Positions 1 to 8,916 are shown, counted from the first letter of the stretch. The stretch: 64,000 nt of DNA from Massilia agri (GCF_024753255.1 NZ_JANUHA010000005.1:248001-312000); one strand, 5' to 3'. The notes: generated by a model not told the origin, from the sequence alone. Made by a program: numbers and translations.

Positions 1-1
1 C

Positions 2-214
2 TCGACCGTGGAAAACGCCTACTGCCGCCTGATCAATGCGGGCAACAACCAGGAAGTGGCGCGCTTCAACCTGTCGGTGCAGGGCTCGCACACGGCTCAG
101 ATCATGGCCAAGCTGTACCGCCACAACGGCGAGTGGAAGATGCATGCGATCGGCGAGAACGGCTCGGGCCGTACCTTCGACGACCTGATGCCGCTGATCA
201 CGCCGCATCTGTAA
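2..214 (+). CDS. TerD-family protein, C-terminal 70 residues (5' truncated by window)
   Basis: The window opens inside this gene. The visible 70 residues contain the typical end of the TerD/TerZ/TerX stress-protein fold: polar strands ending in YRHNGEWKMHAIGENGSG and then a short tail. TerD proteins are calcium-binding cytoplasmic proteins associated with tellurite and general stress phenotypes. That is family knowledge; nothing here shows the substrate. The GTG at position 8 is an internal codon, not a start. The Asp-rich calcium-binding loops lie upstream and cannot be checked. A strong terminator follows 21 bp after the stop, so this is the last gene of its operon. Confidence 0.8.
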   Translation, partial: STVENAYCRLINAGNNQEVARFNLSVQGSHTAQIMAKLYRHNGEWKMHAIGENGSGRTFDDLMPLITPHL

Positions 215-235
215 TTTCGGCTTTCGGTCGAATGG

Positions 236-267
236 AAAGAGCCGGGCTTGCCCGGCTCTTTGCTTTT
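236..267 (+). terminator. Rho-independent terminator after the TerD-family gene
   Basis: An 11-bp GC-rich stem (236-246 pairing with 251-261, AAAGAGCCGGG with CCCGGCTCTTT) closes a 4-nt loop and is followed by GCTTTT. It ends exactly where the palindromic element at 268 begins. Confidence 0.85.
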
Positions 268-366
268 GTAGGGTGGGCAAGTTCCTTGCCCACGCGTTCA
301 AGGAAAGAACGTGTCGCCACAGTGCATCCGGGAGTTGAACGCGTGGGCGGAATCCGCCCACCCTAC
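268..366. repeat. Palindromic intergenic element, copy 1 (99 bp)
   Basis: The ends are perfect inverted repeats (GTAGGGTGGGC and GCCCACCCTAC). Inside them is a second inverted pair (GCCCACGCGTTCAA and TTGAACGCGTGGGC). The element can therefore fold as one long stem or as two terminal hairpins flanking a middle of about 30 nt. A second copy with the same architecture but different arm sequence lies at 36818-36925. The element sits between two convergent genes, and its right-hand TAG, read on the minus strand, is the stop codon of the histidine kinase. It resembles REP or BIME-type elements; no transposase is nearby. Confidence 0.8.
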
Positions 367-2276
367 GAAATCAGGGGCAGCGAGACGGTGAAGGTGCAGC
401 CGGAGCCAGCCCCCTCGCTGTGCGCCTTGACCTCGCCCCCATGCAGCGCCACCAGAGTGCGCACCAGCGCCAGCCCGATACCCAGGCCGCCCTGGGAACG
501 GTCGGGCGTGCGCTCGGCCTGGGTGAACAGGTCGAACACATGGGGCAGCAGGGCGGCGTCGATGCCGATGCCGCTGTCGACGATGCAGAACTGCACCCGC
601 CCGCCGTCGCGCGTGACGCGCAGGATGATGACGCCGCCACGGGGCGTGTACTTGGCGGCATTGTTGAGCAGGTTCGTCAGGACCTGGACCAGGCGCGTGG
701 CATCGCCGTCCACCCTGGCGTCCTGGATGAACATCTCGACCGAGAACAGGTGCTCGCGCTCCGCGAGCAGGGGCCGCGCCTGTTCGACGGCGCTGTCCAC
801 CAGCGCCTGCACCGCGACGATGCCGCGCTCGAGCTTGATCAGGCCGCGCGTCACCCGCGAGACGTCCAGCAGGTCGTTGACGAGGGAGGTCATGTGCTTC
901 ACCTGGCGGCCGATCACCTCGCTCGACCGGCGGACATGCTCGGTGTTCGTCGAGATCCTGAGCACGTCGGCGGCGGCGGAAATCGGCGCCAGCGGATTGC
1001 GCAGCTCATGCGCCAGCATGGCGAGGAACTCGTCCTTGCGCCGGTCCTGCTCGCGCAGCGAGTCGTAGAGCCGGGCGTTTTCGAAACCGTTGGTGGCGAT
1101 CGCTCCCAACTGCACCAGGATGGCTTCGTCCTCCTCGAGGAAGCCGCCCGGCTTGTCCCAGGCTTCCAGCACGCCGATCTGGCGCCCCTTGCGGCTGACC
1201 AGGGGGACCGACAGCCATTCCGCATCCGGAGAAACGCCCGCGGGCGGCGGCGCTTCCGCGCCGAGCGATACCCGGACGTGCTCCACGCCGATGATCGCGC
1301 GCACCTCGCGCTCGAGCGCATCCCGGATCTCGGCGGCCGAGAGCAGGGTATGCAGCGTGCGCGCGGCGCTCGCCACCTTGGTCAGCAGGGCCGCCTGGCG
1401 CTGTTCGCGATCGAGGCGTTCCGCCAGTTCGGCCTGGGCCATGACGATGTCGTGGATGTCGCGGTTGGCGCCGATCCACTCGCGCACTTCGCCTGCGGCG
1501 TCGAGGATGGGAATCCCCTTGACCGCCGTCCAGCGGTACTCGCCGTCGGCACGGCGCAGGCGGTACTCGGTTTCGTACACCCTGCGGTCGGCAACGGCCT
1601 GCAGGTAGATGGCGCGGGTGCGTTCGCGATCCTCCGGATGCACGGCGTCGAGCCAGCCGTAATCGCAGAAGGCGCCGGCATCCTGGCCGGTGAAGGCCTG
1701 CCAGGAGGGCGAGGGCTCGCACACGCGGCCGTCGGGCGCGCTGGTCCAGATCACCTGCGTCGTCGCCATCACGAGGGAGCGGAAGCGTTCTTCGCGCGCG
1801 CGCAGGGCGGCTTCCGCCTCGACCCGCTCGCTGATGTCCTCGTGCATCAGCATGACTTCGACGATGCGGCCCCCGGCATCCTTGATCGGATGGGCCCGCG
1901 CGGTGACCCAGCGCGCCCGTTGGGAAACGCCGAGGGCGGCCACATCGTAGCGGATGGCGGGGATCTGCACCGACTCGCCGGCCATGGCGCGCCGCAGGTA
2001 GTCATTGATGCCATGCTCGACCAGTTGGGGGTCGTTCAGCACGTTGTAGTCGCGGCTCAATACCAGCCGGTACAGCTCGCCGCCCTCGTGGATGTGCCAC
2101 AGCGCCTGCCAGGCCCGGTTGACACGCAGCGTGTAGCCGTCCGGGCTCAGGATCTGGATGCTGACCGGCGCCTGTTCGAACAGTTCGCGGAAGCGCAGCT
2201 CGGAGCTTGCATGCGGTGCAGTCGCGATATCGATGGGCGGGGCGTCGGGGCTGGGCGGACTGTGTTGCTGTGTCAT
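363..2276 (-). CDS. PAS-PAS-GAF sensor histidine kinase
   Basis: Cytoplasmic sensor kinase of 637 residues from the chosen ATG. Order of domains: PAS (about 25-150), a second PAS with PAC tail (about 160-280), GAF (about 295-405), HisKA with the phospho-acceptor in DEFLAMLAHELRNPL (His423), then an HATPase with N-box NLLNNAAKYTP, G1 DSGIGID and G2 GGLGIGLALV. No membrane segment is visible, so it should sense an internal signal. No receiver domain or adjacent response regulator is present, making it an orphan kinase. An in-frame ATG at 2369 would add about 30 low-complexity residues; neither start has a good ribosome-binding site, so the 5' end is uncertain. Its TAG stop lies inside the palindromic element. 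Confidence 0.85.
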   Translation of the reverse strand: MTQQHSPPSPDAPPIDIATAPHASSELRFRELFEQAPVSIQILSPDGYTLRVNRAWQALWHIHEGGELYRLVLSRDYNVLNDPQLVEHGINDYLRRAMAGESVQIPAIRYDVAALGVSQRARWVTARAHPIKDAGGRIVEVMLMHEDISERVEAEAALRAREERFRSLVMATTQVIWTSAPDGRVCEPSPSWQAFTGQDAGAFCDYGWLDAVHPEDRERTRAIYLQAVADRRVYETEYRLRRADGEYRWTAVKGIPILDAAGEVREWIGANRDIHDIVMAQAELAERLDREQRQAALLTKVASAARTLHTLLSAAEIRDALEREVRAIIGVEHVRVSLGAEAPPPAGVSPDAEWLSVPLVSRKGRQIGVLEAWDKPGGFLEEDEAILVQLGAIATNGFENARLYDSLREQDRRKDEFLAMLAHELRNPLAPISAAADVLRISTNTEHVRRSSEVIGRQVKHMTSLVNDLLDVSRVTRGLIKLERGIVAVQALVDSAVEQARPLLAEREHLFSVEMFIQDARVDGDATRLVQVLTNLLNNAAKYTPRGGVIILRVTRDGGRVQFCIVDSGIGIDAALLPHVFDLFTQAERTPDRSQGGLGIGLALVRTLVALHGGEVKAHSEGAGSGCTFTVSLPLIS

Positions 2277-2393
2277 GGATGTGGGGGAGGGCGCAGGCGG
2301 AGCCTGCGTGCAGCCGCATGATGTCACAAAACTAAACTTGCTGCTCTGCCATAAGTGCTGCTCAAGCATGTCGCATGGAATTGCGCGAAAGCA

Positions 2394-2439
2394 TTGACGA
2401 CAGCGTCCGCTCCGTATACTGTATTACTCAATTAATACA
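2394..2439 (+). promoter_or_regulatory. Promoter and operator of the GntR-ABC operon
   Basis: A candidate -35 (TTGACG, 2394-2399) and -10 (TATACT, 2415-2420) have a short 15-bp spacer. Overlapping the expected start is a perfect inverted repeat TGTATTA-N6-TAATACA (2420-2439). Its placement suits repression by the GntR protein encoded immediately downstream. Autoregulation is inferred from position and symmetry. Confidence 0.6.
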
Positions 2440-2461
2440 CGCATATACACCAGACCAGGCA

Positions 2462-2860
2462 ATGCCAACCCACACCGCCCAGCTGTTTTCCATCGTGACC
2501 GGCTCACCCGACCCGATCTATCGCCAGCTGGTCGACCAGGTGAAGCGCTTCGTCGCCGGCGGCCAGCTCGCGGCCGGCGACGAGCTGCCCTCGGTACGCG
2601 AGGTCGCTTCGATGCTTGCCGTCAATCCGATGACTGTCTCCAAGGCCTACAGCCTGCTGGAGACGGAAGGCGTGCTCGCCCGCCGCCGCGGCCTGGGCAT
2701 GGTGGTGGCCGAGCGGCCGCGCACCACGCAAAGCCTCGCCGAGCGCGCCGAACTGCTGCGCCCCACATTGGCGCGCGCGGCCCGCGAGGCGCGCGAGCTC
2801 GAACTGGACCATGCAACCGTCCTCGCACTTTTCACTCACATCCTGAAGGAAGCACCGTGA
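2462..2860 (+). CDS. GntR-family (YtrA-type) transcriptional regulator
   Basis: Short GntR regulator of 132 residues. The N-terminal winged helix (about residues 15-80) shows the family pattern PIYRQLVDQVKRFVAGG, DELPSVREVASML and VNPMTVSKAYSLLE. Only a short helical tail follows, as in the YtrA subfamily, which lacks a large ligand-binding domain and normally controls adjacent ABC-transporter genes. The start at 2462 was preferred over an in-frame ATG at 2375 because the likely promoter and operator (2394-2439) lie between them. Its stop overlaps the GTG start of the ABC ATPase by 4 bp, so the genes are translationally coupled. Expected role: repressor of its own three-gene operon. Confidence 0.88.
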   Translation: MPTHTAQLFSIVTGSPDPIYRQLVDQVKRFVAGGQLAAGDELPSVREVASMLAVNPMTVSKAYSLLETEGVLARRRGLGMVVAERPRTTQSLAERAELLRPTLARAAREARELELDHATVLALFTHILKEAP

Positions 2861-3606
2861 CTGCACCCATCATCCAGATGCGCGACGTCGCCAAATACTT
2901 TGGCAGCGCCATCGTCCTGTCCAGCCTCGACTGGGAGGTCCGCCAGGGCCAGGTCATCGGCCTGCTGGGCCGCAATGGCGCCGGCAAGTCGACGCTCATG
3001 GAATGCCTGCTCGGCCTGCGCGAAGTGGACGCCGGCAGCGTGCGCCTGTTCGGCGAGGACGTGGCCGCGCTGTCGGACACCACCCGCGCCCGCATCGGCT
3101 ACGTGCCGCAGAAGTCGAACCTGTTCGAATGGATGACGCCGCTGCAGCTGCTCGACTACTTCAAGGCCATGTACCCGCGCTGGAACCAGGTCAAGGTCGA
3201 CGCGCTGCTCGAGCGCTGGGGCTTCGATGCGCTGCTGCTGAACAAGCCAATCGGGCGCCTGTCCGGCGGCGAGCAGCAGCGCCTGTCGATCATCCGCGCG
3301 CTGGCCCACAATCCGGAACTGCTGGTGCTGGACGAGCCTGTGTCCGCCCTGGATCCGGCCGGCCGCCGCGCTTTTCTCGCCGAGCTGGTGGACGGCGTGA
3401 TCGAGCGCGGCACCACGGTGGTGTTCTCGACCCACATCCTGACCGACCTCGAACGGGTGGCGCTCGACGTGGCCTTCCTGAAGGAGGGGCGGCTTGCCCT
3501 GCAGGGACCATTGGACGAGCTGCTGGAAGGGGCGCGCAACACCGTGAACGGCCGCCGCGCGGAGCCGGTCAGCCTGGAAGACCTGTTCATCGAGGTGACG
3601 CAATGA
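2857..3606 (+). CDS. ABC transporter ATP-binding protein
   Basis: Nucleotide-binding subunit of 249 residues. Walker A GLLGRNGAGKST, signature LSGGEQQR, Walker B LLVLDEPVSALDP and the H-loop in VVFSTHILTDLE are intact. It starts with GTG at 2857, overlapping the regulator's stop, with GAAGGAAG as ribosome-binding site. It is most like the ATPases of YtrB/CcmA-type export systems controlled by small GntR regulators. It should power the membrane protein encoded next, whose start overlaps its stop by 4 bp. Substrate unknown. Confidence 0.9.
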   Translation: MTAPIIQMRDVAKYFGSAIVLSSLDWEVRQGQVIGLLGRNGAGKSTLMECLLGLREVDAGSVRLFGEDVAALSDTTRARIGYVPQKSNLFEWMTPLQLLDYFKAMYPRWNQVKVDALLERWGFDALLLNKPIGRLSGGEQQRLSIIRALAHNPELLVLDEPVSALDPAGRRAFLAELVDGVIERGTTVVFSTHILTDLERVALDVAFLKEGRLALQGPLDELLEGARNTVNGRRAEPVSLEDLFIEVTQ

Positions 3607-5015
3607 ACAGCCGCCTGCGGGACTACCGCCTGTTGTGGCGCGCCGCCATATCCCATGGCAATCCCTTCGGCTCGGTGATCGTCCGCTTCGGCCTCCCCGT
3701 CCTGGTGCTGGTTGCCCTGGTGGCGCAGTGGGCGACCCACGGCGCGGCAAAGGCCCTGATCTGGGCATGGATCGTGGTGTGGCTCGCCCTGCTGGCGACG
3801 TGGGCCTACCGCTTCGTGCCGGGAGCGGTGCAACTCGCCGCGCCGGATCATGCGAAGCTGGTGCCGCGTGCGCGCGGGCGCCTGGTCGAGATGTTCTGCC
3901 TTATCTGGTTCGCCGGAGTCGTGGGCGTCGTCCTGCCGTCGTATGCCGACGGCGGATACGAGCTGATGCTGTTCTGGTGCGTCGGCCTGACCTTGGGAAG
4001 CGCGTTGTCCGCAGCGGGACACCAGGCCGGCACGCCGGTCCTGCTGGCCGCGTTCGGTATAGCGATCTATGGCGATTCGCTGCCGCCCGACGTGAGCGCC
4101 GCGCTGTCCGAGCCTGGTGTCCAGGCCCTGGTCCTGCTGCTGTCCCTCGGCCTGGCCGTGCTCGTCGCCCGACTGGTGTTCCCGGAGGCGGGCGAGCGCC
4201 ACTGGCGCATGGTCGCCCGGCGCGCAAGGATGGCGGACCTGGCCGTCAACCCGGGCATGCGGGTCGACAAAGCCCTTGGCCCGAGAAGCCGGCGCTGGTA
4301 TGCGGCCATGCTGCGCCGGGACAATGCCCGCCGCGATTCGCGCAGCCTGCTGCTGCACGCCCTGGGCAACACCCATCACGTGGACGATCTGGCGATGGGC
4401 CTAGGGGTGCTGTCCGCAGTGGTGTTCGCGCTCGGGACCTTCATCGGCTGGCGCGTCGGCGCCGAGGTCGTCCTCGGGATCGGCTGGCTGTTCGCGTGCA
4501 GCCTGCTGGCGGTGCCCTTTGCCATCAGCCTGCGCATGTCCCAACTGGTAGCGCTACGCGCCGGCGAGCAGGCTCTGGTGCGGCTGGCGCCGGCCATGCC
4601 GTCCACGGCGCCCGACTTCAACCGGCATTTCGCGCTGGCTCTGCTACGCCATGGATTCACGGGCTGGGCACTTGCCACAGCCGCCGCCTTGCTCGTCGGC
4701 GTACTTGCCGGCACAACGCGCGACAGTCTGGTGAGCCTTGCCTGCGTCTGCTGTCTGATGCTGCCGATGGTGGCGGCGCCGCTGCGCGACTACGCGAAGC
4801 GCGGCTCGGCCTCGGCAATGCTGCCGATCGTCCTGCTGCTCGCATCGATGGGCGTGAGCGTGATCCTGGGCTTCTCCGCCAGTCCGGTGTTCGGCTCGCC
4901 GGTGCTACCGGTCGCCGCGCTGGTAAGCCTCGTCTTCGCAAGCATCGCCATCCGCCACGGCCTACGCGTGATGGAACGCGCACCTGTCGCCTTCCCGGCA
5001 GGCCGGATGGATTGA
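3603..5015 (+). CDS. Polytopic membrane protein, probable permease partner of the ABC ATPase
   Basis: Integral membrane protein of 470 residues with about ten hydrophobic segments, for example RFGLPVLVLVALVAQW near residue 30 and paired segments near 265-310 and 345-450. A soluble stretch of about 70 Arg-rich residues splits it into two halves. I do not recognise a named permease family. The ATGA overlap with the ATPase gene and the operon setting support a permease role by inference. It ends 7 bp before the stop of the convergent transporter gene, with no obvious terminator between them. Confidence 0.7.
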   Translation: MNSRLRDYRLLWRAAISHGNPFGSVIVRFGLPVLVLVALVAQWATHGAAKALIWAWIVVWLALLATWAYRFVPGAVQLAAPDHAKLVPRARGRLVEMFCLIWFAGVVGVVLPSYADGGYELMLFWCVGLTLGSALSAAGHQAGTPVLLAAFGIAIYGDSLPPDVSAALSEPGVQALVLLLSLGLAVLVARLVFPEAGERHWRMVARRARMADLAVNPGMRVDKALGPRSRRWYAAMLRRDNARRDSRSLLLHALGNTHHVDDLAMGLGVLSAVVFALGTFIGWRVGAEVVLGIGWLFACSLLAVPFAISLRMSQLVALRAGEQALVRLAPAMPSTAPDFNRHFALALLRHGFTGWALATAAALLVGVLAGTTRDSLVSLACVCCLMLPMVAAPLRDYAKRGSASAMLPIVLLLASMGVSVILGFSASPVFGSPVLPVAALVSLVFASIAIRHGLRVMERAPVAFPAGRMD

Positions 5016-5021
5016 ACCAGC

Positions 5022-5912
5022 TCAGGCGGCCGGCGCCGGTGTACCCGCCGCCGCCTTATTCCGCCCCAGCACCAGGAATCCGAAGGCGGTCGCGAACACG
5101 TACATGCTGACCGAGTAGATCGCCGCCGGCAGCATCAGCTGGAAGTCGCCCAGCACCGACACCGCGACAAAGATCGCCAGCGTGGAATTGTGGATGCCGA
5201 TCTCGTAGCCGATGGCGATGGCGTTCGAGCGGTCCAGGCCCAGCATGCGCGGCACGTAGTAGCCGAGGCCCAGGCTGGCGACGTTGAACAGGATGACGGC
5301 CAGGCCGATCGAGGCGAAGGAGGTCGTGATCGCGGTCCACTCCTTGGCGATGGCGACGATGGCCAGCGCCGCCAGCACCGCCATCGAGAAGCGCTTCATC
5401 GGCTTGTCCATGCGCGCGGCAAAGCCGGGCGCGCGGTTCTTGACGAACATGCCGATCGCGACGGGGATGAGCACGATGAGGATCACCTCGACCACCTTGG
5501 CGGTCTGCATCGGCACCACCTGGCCGCTTTTCGCGAAGGTGTCGATGGCGAAGTTGGCGATCAGGGGCAGGCTGATGATGGACAGCACCGTGTTGATCGC
5601 GGTGAGCGAGATGTTCATCGCCACGTTGCCGCCGAACAGGTGACTGAAGAGGTTGGCCGAGACGCCGCCCGGCGAAGCCGCCAGCAGCATCAGGCCGACC
5701 GCATAGACCGGCGCCACCCCCAGCATGACAATCAGGCCGTAGCAGATCGCCGGCAGCACCATGGCCTGCAGCACGAGGGCGAGGACGACGGCCTTCGGGT
5801 GGCCGAGCAGGCGCCGGAAGTCGCCGACCGTGAGGGACAGGCCCAGGCCGAACATGATCAGCGCCAGCGCGCCGATCAGGAGGGTGGGCAACAAGGTGAT
5901 GAAATTGCTCAT
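5022..5912 (-). CDS. Bile acid:sodium symporter (BASS/SBF) family transporter
   Basis: Membrane protein of 296 residues with nine or ten hydrophobic segments. Family marks are the N-terminal LTVGDFRRLLGHPKAV, the conserved AASPGGVSANLFSHL and the late EIGIHNSTLAI motif, which lines the sodium and substrate sites in characterised members. Bacterial BASS proteins carry organic anions such as keto acids or steroid-like acids; the substrate here cannot be read. GGAG lies 8 nt before the ATG. It stands alone: convergent with the ABC permease gene and separated from the upstream minus-strand gene by a terminator. Confidence 0.9.
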   Translation of the reverse strand: MSNFITLLPTLLIGALALIMFGLGLSLTVGDFRRLLGHPKAVVLALVLQAMVLPAICYGLIVMLGVAPVYAVGLMLLAASPGGVSANLFSHLFGGNVAMNISLTAINTVLSIISLPLIANFAIDTFAKSGQVVPMQTAKVVEVILIVLIPVAIGMFVKNRAPGFAARMDKPMKRFSMAVLAALAIVAIAKEWTAITTSFASIGLAVILFNVASLGLGYYVPRMLGLDRSNAIAIGYEIGIHNSTLAIFVAVSVLGDFQLMLPAAIYSVSMYVFATAFGFLVLGRNKAAAGTPAPAA

Positions 5913-5978
5913 GCGTATGTCTCCGTCGTTATAGGTATTTGGTCACGACAGTGTAGTGCCAGGATGAGCTGTATGGAC

Positions 5979-6010
5979 AAAAAAAAGCGGCGCCGCAGGG
6001 AGGGCGCCGC
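5979..6010 (-). terminator. Rho-independent terminator, minus strand
   Basis: On the minus strand an 8-bp stem GCGGCGCC/GGCGCCGC (6010-5987) is followed by a run of eight T. It lies 55 bp downstream of the secreted-protein gene that ends at 6065. Confidence 0.88.
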
Positions 6011-6064
6011 AAGGGGAGCGAAAACGTGACGCAAAACGCATCGCGCGCACCGCGGTGAAACTGC

Positions 6065-7009
6065 TCAGCTCGCCGCTTCGGCTTCCTGCAGAATGACGCG
6101 CCAGTCGAGATTCCACAGCACGCCGATCAGACGCCCGGCCGGGCCGACCGGATCGACCCGCTTGTGCGTCAAGTTGCTCATGGTGGGCCCGGAGGCGCCG
6201 ACGTAAACCGTCATGAACTGGATATCCGAGCGCGGCCGCGTGTCGTCGAGCAGGCCGGGATTCACGGCCTTCATGCCGTCGGCCTCGATGAGCAGCGGCC
6301 TGTCGGTATTCGGGACCACGAACATATAGCCATGGCGCAGGACCGTCATACCCTGCCAAAGCCCGGATGGCTGGCGCGTGCCGATCTCCTCCGGGTTGTT
6401 GACGGTGATTCTCAGGACCGGGCCTTCGCCCGGCGTATGGAAGCTGCCGTCGGGATGGCGTTTCGTCTGCGGGTCGTCGAGGCTGATCGGGTAGGCGATC
6501 AGCGACACGCTGGCCGGCAGGGCGCTGCGCCCGCCGGCGTCGTGCCCGAAATCGGCAGTCCAGACCAGGCTGGAACCGCGGATGTTCGCCAGCGCCGGAT
6601 GCTGCAGCACGCGCGCCATGACCGTTTCGAGCTTGCGTTGCAGGACGACGTAGTCCGCATGCTTTTTGCTGCGACCGAACTGGGGAGGCCGGGCACGGAT
6701 GTACCCGGGCGCGTCCAGATCCGGCGTGCTGCCGCGGGTGACGACGTCCGGCCGGCTCCAGTAGTCGACGATATAGTCCGCGTACAGGATGGTGCCGTCT
6801 TCCAGGCGCATGCGCGGCGGCTGGGCGCCGGCGCGCACGTAGGGCGCGGACGGCGCTGGCTTCGTCGCCGCAGCCTGCCTGGTCACCGCCTGCACGGCAC
6901 TGCCGACGGCGTCCCTGGCGAGGTCCTTGAAGAAATCCTGGGCCGATGCCGGCTGCGCCGCGAGCAGGGCGGTGCAGAACGTGGCGATAAAAGTCAACGA
7001 GCGTTTCAT
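6065..7009 (-). CDS. Secreted protein of unknown function
   Basis: Protein of 314 residues with a clear signal peptide (MKRSLTFIATFCTALLAAQ, probable cleavage after PASA). The mature part begins QDFFKDLARDAVGSAVQAV, an amphipathic stretch, and continues as a mixed alpha/beta domain without transmembrane segments. I do not recognise the family. The start at 7009 is chosen because reading further upstream runs into the antisense of the ABC-F gene and loses the signal peptide. It lies 83 bp downstream of that gene on the same strand and is followed by a good terminator. Confidence 0.7.
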   Translation of the reverse strand: MKRSLTFIATFCTALLAAQPASAQDFFKDLARDAVGSAVQAVTRQAAATKPAPSAPYVRAGAQPPRMRLEDGTILYADYIVDYWSRPDVVTRGSTPDLDAPGYIRARPPQFGRSKKHADYVVLQRKLETVMARVLQHPALANIRGSSLVWTADFGHDAGGRSALPASVSLIAYPISLDDPQTKRHPDGSFHTPGEGPVLRITVNNPEEIGTRQPSGLWQGMTVLRHGYMFVVPNTDRPLLIEADGMKAVNPGLLDDTRPRSDIQFMTVYVGASGPTMSNLTHKRVDPVGPAGRLIGVLWNLDWRVILQEAEAAS

Positions 7010-7069
7010 ACCTGTCCCCGGTGGTGGCAGTCCGGCGGCCACTGTAGCGCCGCCGGCCGCCGCGAAACA

Positions 7070-7085
7070 GCCCCCGCGAGGGGGC
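7070..7085 (-). terminator. Possible weak terminator after the ABC-F gene
   Basis: A compact hairpin GCCCCC-GCGA-GGGGGC lies 8 bp after the ABC-F stop. On the minus strand it is followed only by TGTTTC, so termination would be partial at best and read-through into the secreted-protein gene is plausible. Confidence 0.35.
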
Positions 7086-7092
7086 CAGCGCA

Positions 7093-8808
7093 TCACGCCA
7101 GGCCAAGCTCCTGCGACAGCGCGGCGATCTGCGCGCGCCATTGCTGCTGCATGGCCGGCTTCTGGTGGCGGGGCTTGCGCGCCAGGTCTTCCTCGAGACG
7201 CTGCTCCAGTTCGCACAGCGTGGCGAGCAGCGCTTCCTGGTCGCTGGCCGCCGCCGCGGGCGCGACGGGCGGACGTGCCTGCGGCCGGCCCGCCGCCTCC
7301 CGTACGCCCAGGCGCGCAAAAGCGTCCGCCGCATCCTGCCACTGCTCCAGCCGTCCCTCATGCACCACCCAGAAACGGTTGCAGGCCCGTTCCACCAGCT
7401 CGCGGTCGTGCGAGACCAGCAGACAGCCGCCCTCGAACCCCAGCAGGGCCTCGGCCAGTTCCTCCTTGCCGTCGAGGTCGAGGTGGTTGGTCGGTTCATC
7501 GAGCAGCAGCAGGTGGTGGCTGGCCAGGGACAGCGCGAGGAACAGCAGGCGCGCGCGTTCGCCGCCGCTCAGGGTGTCGACCCGCTGGCCGTGGCGGGCA
7601 TACGGGAAGCCGGCCGAGATCAGGGCCTGGCGCAGCGCCGCATCGCTTCTCGCTTCACTGCGGGCGAAGGGCGCCAGGGCATCGGCCAGTGTCGCCTGGC
7701 CGTCCAGCTGGCGCAGGCCCTGGTCGTAGTAGCCGATGCCGGCCGCGCCGTGCAGCTTCAGGCCCGGCACTTCAGTCTCCTCGCGGTGGACGGCCCAGCA
7801 CTGGCGCAGCAGGGAGGACTTGCCCGCGCCGTTCGCGCCCAGCAGGGCGACGCGTTCGCCGGCCCGCAGCACCGCATGCGGAGCGTCGAACAGGGGCGGC
7901 AGGCCGGGAGCGGCGCGCACCGTCACGTCCTCGAGCGCCAGCAGAGCGTCGGCGGCCATGGTCCGGCCGCGCAGGGCGAGGCGCCAGGGCGGGCCCTGGG
8001 TCACGAAGGACTGTTCTTCCTTCAGGCGCTCGACGCGCTTCTGCATGGTCTTGGCCTTGCGCGCGAGGTCCTCGTTGTCATAGGTCTTGCCCCAGACGGC
8101 GAGGCGGTGGCTGCTGGCGGCCAGGCGATCGATCTCCTTCTGCTCGGCGGCGTGGCGGGCGCTGGCCGCACGGTCCTGCTCGAACAGGGCGGCGCGCGCG
8201 GCGCTGCAGGGCAGGTCGAAGTCGTAGAGGCGCTGGTCGCGCAGGATCCAGCTTTTGCTGGTGGCATTGTCGAGCAGGCGACGGTCGTGCGAGACCAGCA
8301 CGAAGGCGCCCTGCCAGCCGCGCAGGAAGTCTTCCAGCCACAAGAGGGCAGGGAGATCCAGGTGGTTGCTCGGTTCGTCCAGCAGCAGCACGTTCGGTTC
8401 CTGCAGCAGGGCGCGGCCCAGCAGCAGGCGGGTGTGCTGGCCGCCGGACAGCGTGGACACGGGCTGGCTCGCCTGCGCGGACAGGCCAAGACGCTCCAGC
8501 AGGCTGTCGACGCGCCAGGGGCTGCTTGGTGCCGCCTCGGCGAGCACCTCGCGCACGGCGAGCGATGCCAGGCCGGCAGGGAGGTGCTGTTCGACGTGCT
8601 GCAGGCGGCAGGCGTGGGCGCGGTGCAGGGCGCCGCCGCCGGGTTCCAGGCTGCCCGCCAGCAGGGACAGCAGGGTGCTCTTGCCGCAGCCGTTATGGCC
8701 GAGCAGGCCGATGCGCTCGCCCGCGCGCAGGGTGAGGGACAGGTCCTGGAACAGCAGGCCGTGGTTGGTATCGAGACGAAGGGATTGTGCGGAAATCAGG
8801 GTAGTCAT
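7093..8808 (-). CDS. ABC-F family ATPase (ribosome-associated type)
   Basis: Soluble protein of 571 residues with two tandem ABC domains and no membrane segment, the ABC-F layout. Domain 1 has Walker A GLLGHNGCGKST, signature LSGGQ and LLLDEPSNHLDL. Domain 2 has LLGANGAGKSS, LSGGE and LLLDEPTNHLDL. The interdomain linker carries the Lys/Arg-rich helix KAKTMQKRVERLKEE that in this family reaches into the ribosome. A charged C-terminal tail (about residues 500-571) looks coiled-coil. ABC-F proteins remodel stalled or antibiotic-bound ribosomes; whether this one is a housekeeping or resistance type cannot be decided from sequence. A short well-initiated reading frame precedes it (8917-9000). No clear ribosome-binding site precedes its own ATG. 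Confidence 0.9.
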   Translation of the reverse strand: MTTLISAQSLRLDTNHGLLFQDLSLTLRAGERIGLLGHNGCGKSTLLSLLAGSLEPGGGALHRAHACRLQHVEQHLPAGLASLAVREVLAEAAPSSPWRVDSLLERLGLSAQASQPVSTLSGGQHTRLLLGRALLQEPNVLLLDEPSNHLDLPALLWLEDFLRGWQGAFVLVSHDRRLLDNATSKSWILRDQRLYDFDLPCSAARAALFEQDRAASARHAAEQKEIDRLAASSHRLAVWGKTYDNEDLARKAKTMQKRVERLKEEQSFVTQGPPWRLALRGRTMAADALLALEDVTVRAAPGLPPLFDAPHAVLRAGERVALLGANGAGKSSLLRQCWAVHREETEVPGLKLHGAAGIGYYDQGLRQLDGQATLADALAPFARSEARSDAALRQALISAGFPYARHGQRVDTLSGGERARLLFLALSLASHHLLLLDEPTNHLDLDGKEELAEALLGFEGGCLLVSHDRELVERACNRFWVVHEGRLEQWQDAADAFARLGVREAAGRPQARPPVAPAAAASDQEALLATLCELEQRLEEDLARKPRHQKPAMQQQWRAQIAALSQELGLA

Positions 8809-8916
8809 GGTCGGCTTTCATGTGTTGGGACGTAACAGGTCCCGTCAGCGAAAGCGCCAACGACAACGGCGAGCCAGAAGCCGGCTCAATGATGGGGTAA
8901 ATGTGCTCCTGGCCTG

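Noticed and set aside
420-2321. Open frame of 633 codons antisense to the histidine kinase
   Set aside because: Rich in His, Gln, Arg and Ala with no recognisable domain; a shadow of the real gene caused by high GC at third positions.
2375-2461. Upstream in-frame ATG for the GntR regulator
   Set aside because: It would start before the candidate promoter and operator and adds residues unlike the family.
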